This document shows, in pieces, positions 25,643 through 34,115 of a stretch of DNA of 64,000 nt. How positions within the stretch are numbered: position 1 is the stretch's first letter; every line of letters begins with the position of its first letter. The notes beneath the pieces are model-generated. The model was not told where the DNA came from and ran no database searches. It saw only the letters and a program-made list of their open reading frames with translations. Both the position numbers and the translations under genes were made by a program. The stretch comes from Pseudomonas putida (GTDB taxonomy: Bacteria > Pseudomonadota > Gammaproteobacteria > Pseudomonadales > Pseudomonadaceae): contig NZ_JANHLE010000020.1 of NCBI RefSeq assembly GCF_028682475.1, forward strand, positions 1-64,000, read 5' to 3'.

Positions 25643-27259
25643 TCAGGCGCTTAGCCGCGCGGTGACCTCGCCGAGCTGCCCCGACAGGCCATGCAGGCGA
25701 TGCCCGGCCTGCTCGGTATGCTGCACCGCCTGCTGATTGGCAGTGGCGATGCGGGTGATTTCCACCAGGTTGCGGGAAATGTCTTCAGCCACGCTGGTCT
25801 GCTCTTCGGCGGCGGTGGCGATCTGGCGGTTCATGTCGCGAATTGCTTCCACCGCCAGGGTGATGCGCTGCAGCATTTGCCCGGCCCGCTGAACCTGCTC
25901 GGCGCCCTCCTCACTGCGCTGCTGACCGCTTTCAATGGCCTTGACTGCCTCCAGAGCGCCGGACTGCACAGCACTGATGATCTGGTTGATCTCGGCAATC
26001 GAGGCGGCAGTGCGCTGCGCCAGGCTGCGCACTTCGTCAGCGACCACGGCAAAGCCGCGACCAGCCTCCCCCGCACGCGCTGCCTCGATGGCGGCATTGA
26101 GTGCCAGCAGATTGGTCTGCTCGGCAATCCCGCGAATCACCTCCAGCACCTTGCCGATCCTGGCGCTGTCGGCCTCCAGGTGGCGAATCACCGCCGCCGT
26201 ACCGGCAATCTCCTGATTGACCGTGGCAATGGTGTCGATGGTCGCCTGCATCACCTGCTCGCCCGCCTGAGCACCGTGATCGGCATCATCGGCGGCGCGC
26301 GCGGCTTCAGCGGCATGGCGTGCCACTTCCTGAGCGGTGGCGGACATTTCGTGCATCGCCGTGGCCACCTGGTCGGTACGCTGGAACTGGTCATCGGTGC
26401 CGCGGGCCATGCCACCGGCAATGCTGCGCAATTCGCCACTGGCGGTTTCCAGCTCACCGGCATTGCTCTGCAGGCGGGTAAACGTATCGGCGAGGAAGTC
26501 GCGCAAGGTATTGGCGGCCACGGCCAGACGACCCAGCTCATCCTGACGGTCAGTGGCGACCCGCGCCTCGAAACGCCCCTGACTCAGTTGTGCGACATAG
26601 TCGATCAGGCCACGGATCGGCTCGATCAGACTACGGTTAACCAGCCACAGGCTGAACAGGCCGACCAGCACTGCCGAAGCGAACATCACCAGCAACCCCA
26701 ACCACACGGTGCGCTCTGCCGACTGATTGATGGCCCGGGCACGTGCCTGAGCATCGCTGCGTAGTTGGCTGACCAGTTCGCTCATCTGCTCACTGGTCGC
26801 ACGATCCACGCCCTTGACCGCCTGGTCGCCCGCAGTCGGGTCGGCACCTGCGGCAAGAAACGCCTGACGCCCTTGCGCGTATGCCTGGCCCAACTGGCGA
26901 TGGCTTTCCTTGAGCTGCTCGGCGCGCGCCTTCAGCGCTGCGTCGCTGCCCTGGATCAACTGGTCAAGAATGCCCTGCACCTGCTGTTCACGGGCAAGAA
27001 ACTGCTGCCAGTACTTGTCCAGATCGGCCGGTTGCTTACCACGCAACAGCACGTTTTTCCACTCCTGGACTTGAACCTTGAACTGCAGATTGGCCTCGTC
27101 AATCAATTGCGAGGCCTGCAATGGCCCGTCGATCAATTGCCCGTAACCGCGCACGCTGGACGACAGCAATTGAAAGCAGACCAGCGCGATCATCAGTATC
27201 GCCAACAGGCTGCCACCAAGTAGCGCGAGGATTTGCACTCTGAGGGATTTACGCAACAT
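25643..27259 (-). CDS. Methyl-accepting chemotaxis protein
   Basis: A transmembrane chemoreceptor of about 538 residues. TM1 (VQILALLGGSLLAILMIALV) and TM2 (TVWLGLLVMFASAVLVGLFS) enclose a mainly helical periplasmic ligand domain of about 140 residues with the feel of a four-helix bundle. HAMP follows (NRSLIEPIRGLIDYVAQLSQ). The signalling domain has the conserved hairpin tip IRGIAEQTNLLALNAAIEAA and GRGFAVVADEVRSLAQRTA. The ligand is unknown. The start is uncertain: MLRKSLRVQ is natural for family alignment but has no ribosome site, and the frame continues 29 codons upstream. Confidence 0.9.
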   Translation of the reverse strand: MLRKSLRVQILALLGGSLLAILMIALVCFQLLSSSVRGYGQLIDGPLQASQLIDEANLQFKVQVQEWKNVLLRGKQPADLDKYWQQFLAREQQVQGILDQLIQGSDAALKARAEQLKESHRQLGQAYAQGRQAFLAAGADPTAGDQAVKGVDRATSEQMSELVSQLRSDAQARARAINQSAERTVWLGLLVMFASAVLVGLFSLWLVNRSLIEPIRGLIDYVAQLSQGRFEARVATDRQDELGRLAVAANTLRDFLADTFTRLQSNAGELETASGELRSIAGGMARGTDDQFQRTDQVATAMHEMSATAQEVARHAAEAARAADDADHGAQAGEQVMQATIDTIATVNQEIAGTAAVIRHLEADSARIGKVLEVIRGIAEQTNLLALNAAIEAARAGEAGRGFAVVADEVRSLAQRTAASIAEINQIISAVQSGALEAVKAIESGQQRSEEGAEQVQRAGQMLQRITLAVEAIRDMNRQIATAAEEQTSVAEDISRNLVEITRIATANQQAVQHTEQAGHRLHGLSGQLGEVTARLSA

Positions 27260-27356
27260 CGAAAGGAATCTCGGAACAAGGAGGAAGGAAACGACGCTTG
27301 ATTGCATCGACCAGGCAAAGACGTCCCTGTCCTCGTTCACTGGCAACCGGCGCAGG

Positions 27357-27388
27357 CGAAAAAAAAGCTGCCATCATTCGATAGCAGC
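27357..27388 (-). terminator. Intrinsic terminator of the MsbA-like exporter gene
   Basis: On the minus strand GCTGCTATC and GATGGCAGC pair (9 bp, one T-G wobble) around GAAT and are followed by eight or more Ts. Confidence 0.85.
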
Positions 27389-27468
27389 CAGATTCGAGCA
27401 TTACGCAACAGCTGGAACAGATAGTCTCAGGGGATTGCTACAGAAATGTGACAGCCTGTAGGACGCTG

Positions 27469-29256
27469 TCACATTTCCGTCACGACGTTGAACTGCAGGG
27501 CCGCCAGCCGCGCATACAACGGGCTCTGTGCGATCAATTGCCGGTGCGTGCCGATGGCGACCAGCCGGCCCTGATCGATCACCGCGATGCGATCGGCATG
27601 CTGCACGGTGGCCAGGCGGTGAGCGATCACCAGGGTGGTGCGCCCACTCATCAGGGTCGGTAGTGCCTGCTGGATCAGGTGCTCGCTCTGGGCATCGAGG
27701 GCACTGGTGGCCTCGTCCAGCAGCAGGATCGGCGCATCCACCAGCAATGCCCGGGCAATGGCCAGGCGTTGCCGCTGACCGCCCGACAAACCCAGGCCGG
27801 CATCGCCCAGGTGGGTCTGATAGCCCTGCGGCAGCTGCAGGATGAACTCATGAGCGTGGGCACTACGTGCGGCCGCTTCGACCTGCGCAGCGCTGGCATC
27901 GGCACGGCCGTAACGAATGTTGTCCTCCACGGTACCGAAGAACAGGGCCGGGTTCTGCGCCACCAGAGCGAAGTGTCGGCGCAGGTCCTGCGGGTCGAAG
28001 CGCCTCACGTCCTGATCATCGAGCAGGATCTGGCCTTGCTGGGGGTCATAAAAACGCAGCAGCAGGTCAAACAGGGTCGACTTACCCGCCCCCGAGGGCC
28101 CGACCAGTGCCAGTGTTTCCCCAGGCTCGACGATCAGGCTCAAGCCGTCGATCGCCGCAGGCTCAGGGCGCGACGGGTAGGCAAAGCGTACATCGCGAAG
28201 CTCAAGCCGACCGCTGACCCGCGGTGCCGTGCGCACCAGCCCCTGTGCCGGTGCGCTGATTTCGCTGCGCGCAGCCAGCAACTCGGCAATCCGTTCCGCC
28301 GCGCCGGCGGCGCGTTGCAGTTCGCCGATCACCTCACTGAGGGTGCCGAAAGCACCGCCGACGATCAGGCTATAGAAGACGAAGGCCGCCAGTTCACCCG
28401 CAGAAATGCGTCCGGCAATGACATCCATGCCACCGACCCAGAGCATCACCCCCACGGCCCCGAGCACCAGCACGATTACCAGGGTGATCAGCCAGGCGCG
28501 CTGCAGGATGCGCTTGCGCGCGACCGTAAAGGCCGCCTCGACCGTGTGGCCGAAACGTTGCTGATCGCTGGGCTGGTGGTTGTAGGCCTGTACCGTCTTG
28601 ATCTGCCCGAGGGTTTCGGCCACGTAGCTGCCGACATCGGCCACCCGGTCCTGGCTCTGGCGCGACAGGCTGCGTACCCGCCGCCCGAAAATCAGGATCG
28701 GCGCCAGCACCAGCGGTAACGCCAGCACCACGATGCTGGTGAGCTTGGGGTTGGTGACAAACAACAGCACGATCCCGCCGAACACCATCAGCGCATTACG
28801 CAGGAACATCGACAACGACGAGCCGATCACCGATTGCAGCAAAGTGGTGTCGGCGGTGAGCCGTGACTGGATCTCAGAACTGCGATTGCTCTCGAAAAAG
28901 CCAGGGTGAAGGTAAATCAGATGATCAAACACTTGCTGACGGATATCGGCCACACAGCGCTCACCAATCCACGACACCAGGTAAAAGCGGCTGAACGTGC
29001 CAATGGCCAAGGCCAGCACCAGCATCAGGAAAAAACCGATGGACTGATTGAGCAGCTGCGGTGAACGGGTCATGAAGCCCTGATCGACCAACAGGCGGAT
29101 ACCCTGCCCCAAGGACAAGGTGATGCCGGCAGTAACGACCAGGGCGAGCAAGGCCAGCAGGACCTGTTTGCGATACGGGCGAATGAAGCGCCAGCCCAGA
29201 CGCATGGCCTGACGCTGGCGAGGGGAAAAGCGATTGAGCATGGCGGGACCAGACAT
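27469..29256 (-). CDS. ABC transporter with fused permease and ATPase (MsbA/MDR type)
   Basis: A half-transporter of about 595 residues: a six-helix ABC membrane domain, then one ATPase domain. Walker A GPSGAGKSTLFDLLL, signature LSGGQRQRLAIARALL, Walker B ILLLDEATSALDAQSE and the H-loop VIAHRLATVQ are complete. It would work as a homodimer, exporting a lipid or hydrophobic drug. MsbA of Pseudomonas lies elsewhere next to lpxK, so this is more likely a multidrug-type paralog. Start uncertain (29256 or 29241); both have poor ribosome sites. Confidence 0.9.
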   Translation of the reverse strand: MSGPAMLNRFSPRQRQAMRLGWRFIRPYRKQVLLALLALVVTAGITLSLGQGIRLLVDQGFMTRSPQLLNQSIGFFLMLVLALAIGTFSRFYLVSWIGERCVADIRQQVFDHLIYLHPGFFESNRSSEIQSRLTADTTLLQSVIGSSLSMFLRNALMVFGGIVLLFVTNPKLTSIVVLALPLVLAPILIFGRRVRSLSRQSQDRVADVGSYVAETLGQIKTVQAYNHQPSDQQRFGHTVEAAFTVARKRILQRAWLITLVIVLVLGAVGVMLWVGGMDVIAGRISAGELAAFVFYSLIVGGAFGTLSEVIGELQRAAGAAERIAELLAARSEISAPAQGLVRTAPRVSGRLELRDVRFAYPSRPEPAAIDGLSLIVEPGETLALVGPSGAGKSTLFDLLLRFYDPQQGQILLDDQDVRRFDPQDLRRHFALVAQNPALFFGTVEDNIRYGRADASAAQVEAAARSAHAHEFILQLPQGYQTHLGDAGLGLSGGQRQRLAIARALLVDAPILLLDEATSALDAQSEHLIQQALPTLMSGRTTLVIAHRLATVQHADRIAVIDQGRLVAIGTHRQLIAQSPLYARLAALQFNVVTEM

Positions 29257-29496
29257 CAGCGGTTTTGCCCAGCGTACACCTGACCGCTCGTCCTGCGCCA
29301 AGGAACGCCAGGCAAATAATCGCTTCTTAGGTTTGCGCCACCGATCACTAGACCGTTTCGTTCTAACGCAGCACTGGAGGTTTACTCGGCTTTCTGGTCG
29401 ACTGGAAGGGTCGTACAGTGATAACCGAAGGAGCTGTCATAGCTCGGTCACTAGGCGATTCTAGTCTGAGCTTGCAACCTGATGAGGAGACAGGAA

Positions 29497-29670
29497 ATGA
29501 GTTTGCAACAAGGCAATACCCAGCCCAAAACCGCGCCGAACCCGCAGACACCTGTCGGCGGCTCGATCATCGGCCCGGATGGCAAAGAGATCACCATCAC
29601 CGAAGCGATGGTCCAAGAGGCCTGCCAAAAGCTGGAGCAAAGCCGCAAAGACCCCGCCAAGAAAGACTGA
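29497..29670 (+). CDS. 57-residue conserved hypothetical protein
   Basis: A small hydrophilic protein: a Gln/Pro/Thr-rich N-terminus, the turn PVGGSIIGPDGKEITITEAM, then a helix QEACQKLEQSRKDPAKKD. The start has an excellent ribosome site (GAGGAGACAGG) and the gene ends at its own terminator, so it is very likely expressed. No membrane segment. I do not recognise the function. It is divergent from the MsbA-like gene and convergent with pdxB. Confidence 0.8.
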   Translation: MSLQQGNTQPKTAPNPQTPVGGSIIGPDGKEITITEAMVQEACQKLEQSRKDPAKKD

Positions 29671-29686
29671 ACCAGACGAATTCTTC

Positions 29687-29711
29687 AACCCGGCGCAAGC
29701 GCCGGGTTTTT
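29687..29711 (+). terminator. Intrinsic terminator of the 57-residue gene
   Basis: AACCCGGCG and CGCCGGGTT pair around CAAG, followed by a T-run. Confidence 0.88.
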
Positions 29712-29723
29712 ATTGCCTGTGTT

Positions 29724-30866
29724 TTACAGCAACACGCCACCCAGAGCCCGGACCATCTGTGCCAGGTCGGGTGCGTCCCCATGCAGACGCACCATGAGCC
29801 CCTCAATCTCGCGACGTGGCGGATAGTACTTACGCAAGGCATCAAACGCGGCCTTCTGCTCAAGCACATCAGTGCTGAGGCTGCGGCGGAAATCGGCATC
29901 ATCGCGGCGCGGGTCATACACCGCCCGGCACAAGGTGGCCAGGGCCCAGGCCGGGTCGGTTTCCGCTTGCAGGCCGATCTCGGCTAGCCAGGGCTGGGGC
30001 AACAGGTCCTCCAGCAACACCGCTGCAGGCTCACCGCGCCAGGCACAGAAGGCCTGGTAGATCTGCGCAGTGCCGCGCTGCTTGCCATCCAGGCTGTAGC
30101 CAGCGATGTGCGGGGTGGCCAGCACGCAGAGGTCGGCCAGCTCGAGGTCGACCTGCGGTTCACCTTCCCAGACATCCAGCACTGCCAGCACATCTTCACG
30201 CTCCAGCAACAGCTCACGCAGGGCAGCGTTGTCGATCACCGGTCCCCGGCTGGCGTTGATCAGCCAGGCTCCCGGACGCAGCACCGCCAGTTGCTCGCTG
30301 TCGAGCAAATGCCAGGTGGCATGTTCGCCCTGGCGGGTCAGCGGGGTATGCAGACTGATCACATCACACTCGGCGAGAACCGTTTCCAGGCTGACGTAAT
30401 CGCCGCCTTCACGGGCCTGGCGCGGCGGATCACACACCAGCACCTTCCAGCCCAGCCCGCGCAACACCTCAACCAGACGCCCGCCCACCTCACCTGCGCC
30501 AACCACACCGTAGGTACGGCCAGGCAAGTCGGCGCCATCGAGTTCGGCCAGGGTCAGCAAGCTGCCCAGCACATAGTCGACCACCCCACGGGCATTGCAG
30601 CCCGGTGCACTGGACCAGTGGATCCCGGCCTGGGCGAAGTAGTCCAGCGCCAGGTGATCGGTACCGATGGTGCAAGTGCCGACGAAACGGACCTTGCTGC
30701 CCTCAAGCAGCGCCTGGTCGACCCGGGTCACCGAGCGCACCAGAAGGACGTCGGCGTCCTTCACACAGGCGGCGTCAATGGCGCGGCCTGGATAGCGGCG
30801 GATTTCGCCAAAACCTGCAAAGAAGGCATCGAGCAGCGGAATATTCTCGTCGGCAACAATCAGCAT
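29724..30866 (-). CDS. pdxB: Erythronate-4-phosphate dehydrogenase
   Basis: Second step of the DXP-dependent pyridoxal 5'-phosphate pathway, oxidising 4-phosphoerythronate to 2-oxo-3-hydroxy-4-phosphobutanoate. A 380-residue D-isomer 2-hydroxyacid dehydrogenase: NAD motif GVVGAGEVGGRLVEVLRGLG, LLVRSVTRVDQALLEGSK, INASRGPVIDNAAL and VLDVWEGEPQVD. The PdxB-specific C-terminal dimer domain is present. Ribosome site GGAGAGCGCC before the ATG. Monocistronic. Confidence 0.95.
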   Translation of the reverse strand: MLIVADENIPLLDAFFAGFGEIRRYPGRAIDAACVKDADVLLVRSVTRVDQALLEGSKVRFVGTCTIGTDHLALDYFAQAGIHWSSAPGCNARGVVDYVLGSLLTLAELDGADLPGRTYGVVGAGEVGGRLVEVLRGLGWKVLVCDPPRQAREGGDYVSLETVLAECDVISLHTPLTRQGEHATWHLLDSEQLAVLRPGAWLINASRGPVIDNAALRELLLEREDVLAVLDVWEGEPQVDLELADLCVLATPHIAGYSLDGKQRGTAQIYQAFCAWRGEPAAVLLEDLLPQPWLAEIGLQAETDPAWALATLCRAVYDPRRDDADFRRSLSTDVLEQKAAFDALRKYYPPRREIEGLMVRLHGDAPDLAQMVRALGGVLL

Positions 30867-31009
30867 GGCGCTCTCCTATCGGGGTGCGCAGTGTAGGCCC
30901 ATGCAGGGGCGCTAATCCAGCCGCAGACAAAAGCGCCGGGTGGATTTCCTGACCAATGCGTCAAAGCGTAGACTAGGCGGCTTTGCGCACCTTTTTGGAC
31001 ACCTGTCTT

Positions 31010-32416
31010 GTGACACCTCAGACCTGCAACACCCTTTCCCCTCCCCTGTCCCGCTCCGCTCGCGTACGCGCCGAATTGCGCAGCCTGTTGCTGCTGGCGA
31101 CACCGATCATCATTGCCCAGCTGGCCACCACCGCCATGGGCTTCGTCGATGCGGTCATGGCCGGCCGGGTCAGCCCGCGCGACCTGGCGGCGGTGGCATT
31201 GGGCAACTCGATCTGGATTCCGGTGTTCCTGCTGATGACCGGCATCCTGCTGGCCACTACGCCCAAGGTGGCGCAACGCTTTGGTGCCGGGCAGCATGGT
31301 GAAATCGGACCACTGGTGCGCCAGGCCTTGTGGCTGGCCGTCGCGGTCAGCCTGATTGCCAGTGGTCTGCTGATCAGCGCCGAACCGATCCTCCAAGTAA
31401 TGAAGGTCGACCCGCAACTGGTCGAACCGAGCATGGGCTACCTGCAAGGTATTGCCTTCGGCTTCCCCGGCATCGCCCTCTACTACGTGCTGCGCTGCTA
31501 CAGCGACGGCCTCGGCCGCACCCGTCCGAGCATGGTCATTGGCTGCCTGGGCCTGCTGCTGAATATTCCGCTGAACTACATCCTGATCTACGGTCACTTC
31601 GGCCTGCCTGCCCTCGGTGGCGTTGGCTGTGGCTGGGCCAGCGGCATCGTCATGTGGTTCATGGCCCTGAGCATGGCCGCCTGGACCCGTTGGGCCCCGG
31701 CCTACCAGAGCAGCCGGGTACTGGTCCGTTTTGAGCGACCGCAATGGCCGGTGATCAAACGCCTGATGGGCGTTGGCCTGCCAATCGGCATCGCGGTGTT
31801 CGCCGAGTCGAGCATCTTCGCAGTGATCGCCCTGCTGATCGGCAGCCTCGGCCCGACCGTGGTGGCCGGCCACCAGATCGCCCTGAACATCAGTTCGCTG
31901 CTGTTCATGATTCCATATTCACTGGGGATGGCGGTGACGGTACGTGTGGGTCAGGCAATCGGTGCCGGCGAGCCACGCCAGGCGCGCTTTGCTGCGCTGG
32001 TGGGACTGGCCGCCGCCCTGGTGTTCGCCTGTTTCTCGGCGAGCCTGATCCTGCTGATGCGCGAGCCGATCGCCTCGATCTACACCCCGGACACGGCGGT
32101 TATCCAGATTGCCGCGATGCTGATCGTGTATGCCGCGCTCTATCAGTTCTCCGACGCCATCCAGGTGATCGCAGCCGGTGCCCTGCGTGGCTACCAGGAC
32201 ACCCGGGTAACCATGATCCTGACCCTGTTCGCCTACTGGGGCATCGGTCTGCCGGTGGGTTACGTACTCGGCCTGACCGACTATTTCGGCCCGGCCAGCG
32301 GCCCCAACGGCTTGTGGGAAGGCCTGATCGCCGGCTTGACCTGCGCGGCCTTGATGCTGTCGATCCGCCTGGCGCGCAGCAGTGGCAAACACATTCGCCG
32401 GGCGCAGCGCACCTAG
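31010..32416 (+). CDS. MATE family cation-coupled multidrug efflux transporter
   Basis: A 12-helix MATE antiporter, close in length and sequence feel to PmpM/NorM. The hallmark LATPIIIAQLATTAMGFVDA opens TM1, followed by VMAGRVSPRDLAAVALGNSI. The start is unsure: GTG at 31010 gives 468 residues, while TTG at 30983 would give 477; neither has a clear ribosome site. Divergent from pdxB with about 115-145 bases between. Its last codons overlap the convergent tusA gene by 4 bases. Confidence 0.92.
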   Translation: MTPQTCNTLSPPLSRSARVRAELRSLLLLATPIIIAQLATTAMGFVDAVMAGRVSPRDLAAVALGNSIWIPVFLLMTGILLATTPKVAQRFGAGQHGEIGPLVRQALWLAVAVSLIASGLLISAEPILQVMKVDPQLVEPSMGYLQGIAFGFPGIALYYVLRCYSDGLGRTRPSMVIGCLGLLLNIPLNYILIYGHFGLPALGGVGCGWASGIVMWFMALSMAAWTRWAPAYQSSRVLVRFERPQWPVIKRLMGVGLPIGIAVFAESSIFAVIALLIGSLGPTVVAGHQIALNISSLLFMIPYSLGMAVTVRVGQAIGAGEPRQARFAALVGLAAALVFACFSASLILLMREPIASIYTPDTAVIQIAAMLIVYAALYQFSDAIQVIAAGALRGYQDTRVTMILTLFAYWGIGLPVGYVLGLTDYFGPASGPNGLWEGLIAGLTCAALMLSIRLARSSGKHIRRAQRT

Positions 32417-32655
32417 TCGAGCTTCTTGCGGATCCAGTACAGGTAGGTGCCGGCGTCTTCCTGTTGCTGGACCAGTTCATGGCCGAGGAACACGCAGAAC
32501 TTGGGGATATCGCGACGGGTCGACGGATCGGTAGCGATCACCTTGAGCAGGCCACCGGCAGCCAGGTCGCGCACGTGCTGGTGCAACATCATCACCGGTT
32601 CCGGGCAGTTGAGGCCGGTAGCGTCGAGGATGGCGTCTGGGGTGAAATCGGTCAT
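32413..32655 (-). CDS. tusA: Sulfurtransferase TusA
   Basis: An 80-residue SirA/TusA protein relaying sulfur from IscS, mainly for thiolation of tRNA wobble uridine. The active-site cysteine is in the family signature DATGLNCPEPVMMLH. GGAG lies 6 bases upstream of the ATG. Monocistronic. Confidence 0.94.
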   Translation of the reverse strand: MTDFTPDAILDATGLNCPEPVMMLHQHVRDLAAGGLLKVIATDPSTRRDIPKFCVFLGHELVQQQEDAGTYLYWIRKKLD

Positions 32656-32722
32656 GTAGAACTCCGGAAACAATCAGCTATTGTCGCTCAACCAGGCTGC
32701 GGGGTCATCCCTGAGGGCCTCA

Positions 32723-32793
32723 TCGCCGGCAAGGCCGGCTCCCACATTAGTTACAGTGCATGCCATTTCTGTGGGAGCTGGCCTTGCCAGCGA
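32723..32793. repeat. REPIN, variant subtype
   Basis: TCGCCGGCAAGGCCGGCTCC(CAC) at 32723-32745 and the inverse GTGGGAGCTGGCCTTGCCAG(CGA) at 32771-32793. The core differs from the GCGGGCTTGCCCCGC type elsewhere in the window. Confidence 0.88.
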
Positions 32794-32798
32794 TCAAT

Positions 32799-33863
32799 TC
32801 AGCGCGGTTTCAGATCCAGGCGGCGCAAGTGGCAGGTCACCTCTTCGCGGTCGTGATACAGCTGCTTGCAGCCAATCGAGACCTTGACCTTGCGCGCCTT
32901 GAACCCCTCTTCGATCCGCTCCAGCAAGCGGCGCACTTCGGCATAGCGCTGTTTCATCGGCAGCTTGAGGTTGACCACCGCCTCCCGGCACAGGCCTTCG
33001 CCCAACCAGGTCTCCAGCAACGCTGCACTGCGCGCCGGCTTCTCGACGATATCGCAGACCATCCAGTCCACCGTCTGCTTCGGCTTGTAGGTAAAGCCGT
33101 CAGCCATCAGGTGCTGGACCAGGCCGGTGTCCATCAGGCTCTCGGCCATCGGGCCGTTGTCGATGGCGGTCACCAGCATGCCGCGTTTGACCAGCTGGTA
33201 GGTCCAGCCACCCGGCGCTGCGCCGAGGTCAACACCGGTCATGTCATCGGACAGCCGTGCATCCCATTGCTCACGGGGAATGAAATGATGCCAGGCCTCC
33301 TCCAGCTTGAGGGTCGAGCGGCTCGGCGCTTCACGCGGAAACTTCAGGCGCGGGATACCCATTGGCCACATGGCCGAATTGTCCGCAGCGGCAACGCCAA
33401 CAAATACCCGCCGACCACTGACAAAAGTCAGCAGCAGCCGCGGCTTGCCCGGGTCCTCAACCAGGCGTCCAGCCTTGGTCAGCGCCTTGCGCAACGGTAC
33501 CTCGAACTTGCGGCAGAAGGTCGACAGCTCTTTGCCGTCATTGGTGTCCATCACCTCCAGCCATACGCTACCGAACACCGGATAGTCGCCCAGGGATTCG
33601 AGCAGCACACTGATACGGTCGGTTTCTGGCAGTTCGATGAAACTACCGCGCGCCCACTGGCGGGGGAAAATCAGTTGCGCAAAGCGCAGTTCACGCATCA
33701 GGCGTTCGGCGCCTTCGCCATCGTTGCAGATGAATTCGGCACAGGCGCTCTGCGGTTTGGCCTTGGCGTAGCCGGCAACTTCCAGCCGGGCGGCATGCTC
33801 GGCGATTTCGGCACAGACTTCACTTTCGAAGCCGGGCCGGCAATGCATAAACAGGGTATTCAT
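32799..33863 (-). CDS. rlmM: 23S rRNA 2'-O-ribose methyltransferase (C2498)
   Basis: A 354-residue SAM-dependent enzyme with an N-terminal THUMP domain and a Rossmann-like methyltransferase. Motif I is in GVDLGAAPGGWTYQLVKRGM; catalytic K-D-K-E type residues include DNGPMAESLMDT, DWMVCDIVEKP and NLKLPMKQRY. Starts at MNTLFMHCRPG with a GGAG site. It modifies 23S rRNA before assembly. Divergent from acnA. Confidence 0.94.
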   Translation of the reverse strand: MNTLFMHCRPGFESEVCAEIAEHAARLEVAGYAKAKPQSACAEFICNDGEGAERLMRELRFAQLIFPRQWARGSFIELPETDRISVLLESLGDYPVFGSVWLEVMDTNDGKELSTFCRKFEVPLRKALTKAGRLVEDPGKPRLLLTFVSGRRVFVGVAAADNSAMWPMGIPRLKFPREAPSRSTLKLEEAWHHFIPREQWDARLSDDMTGVDLGAAPGGWTYQLVKRGMLVTAIDNGPMAESLMDTGLVQHLMADGFTYKPKQTVDWMVCDIVEKPARSAALLETWLGEGLCREAVVNLKLPMKQRYAEVRRLLERIEEGFKARKVKVSIGCKQLYHDREEVTCHLRRLDLKPR

Positions 33864-34115
33864 CTTCACTCCAGGACGGCTGGCGGCCAATGGCCCCAAC
33901 CCTGACCGGGCGCAATGCACTGCCCCGGCAAATGCGCGAATGATAAAGCAAGTTCGGAACCGGCGACATGCCCCGCCGGTCCAGTACTTGGTCAGGTGCG
34001 CCAAACAGGTCTAACCTGACCGCTCAGCCAGGTCCGTGCCGTGCGGACCGTCACAGAGGCGTGAATCGGCGACAGCAAGGAAGATCGCCGGACACCTACG
34101 CAGAAGGAGTTGGTA

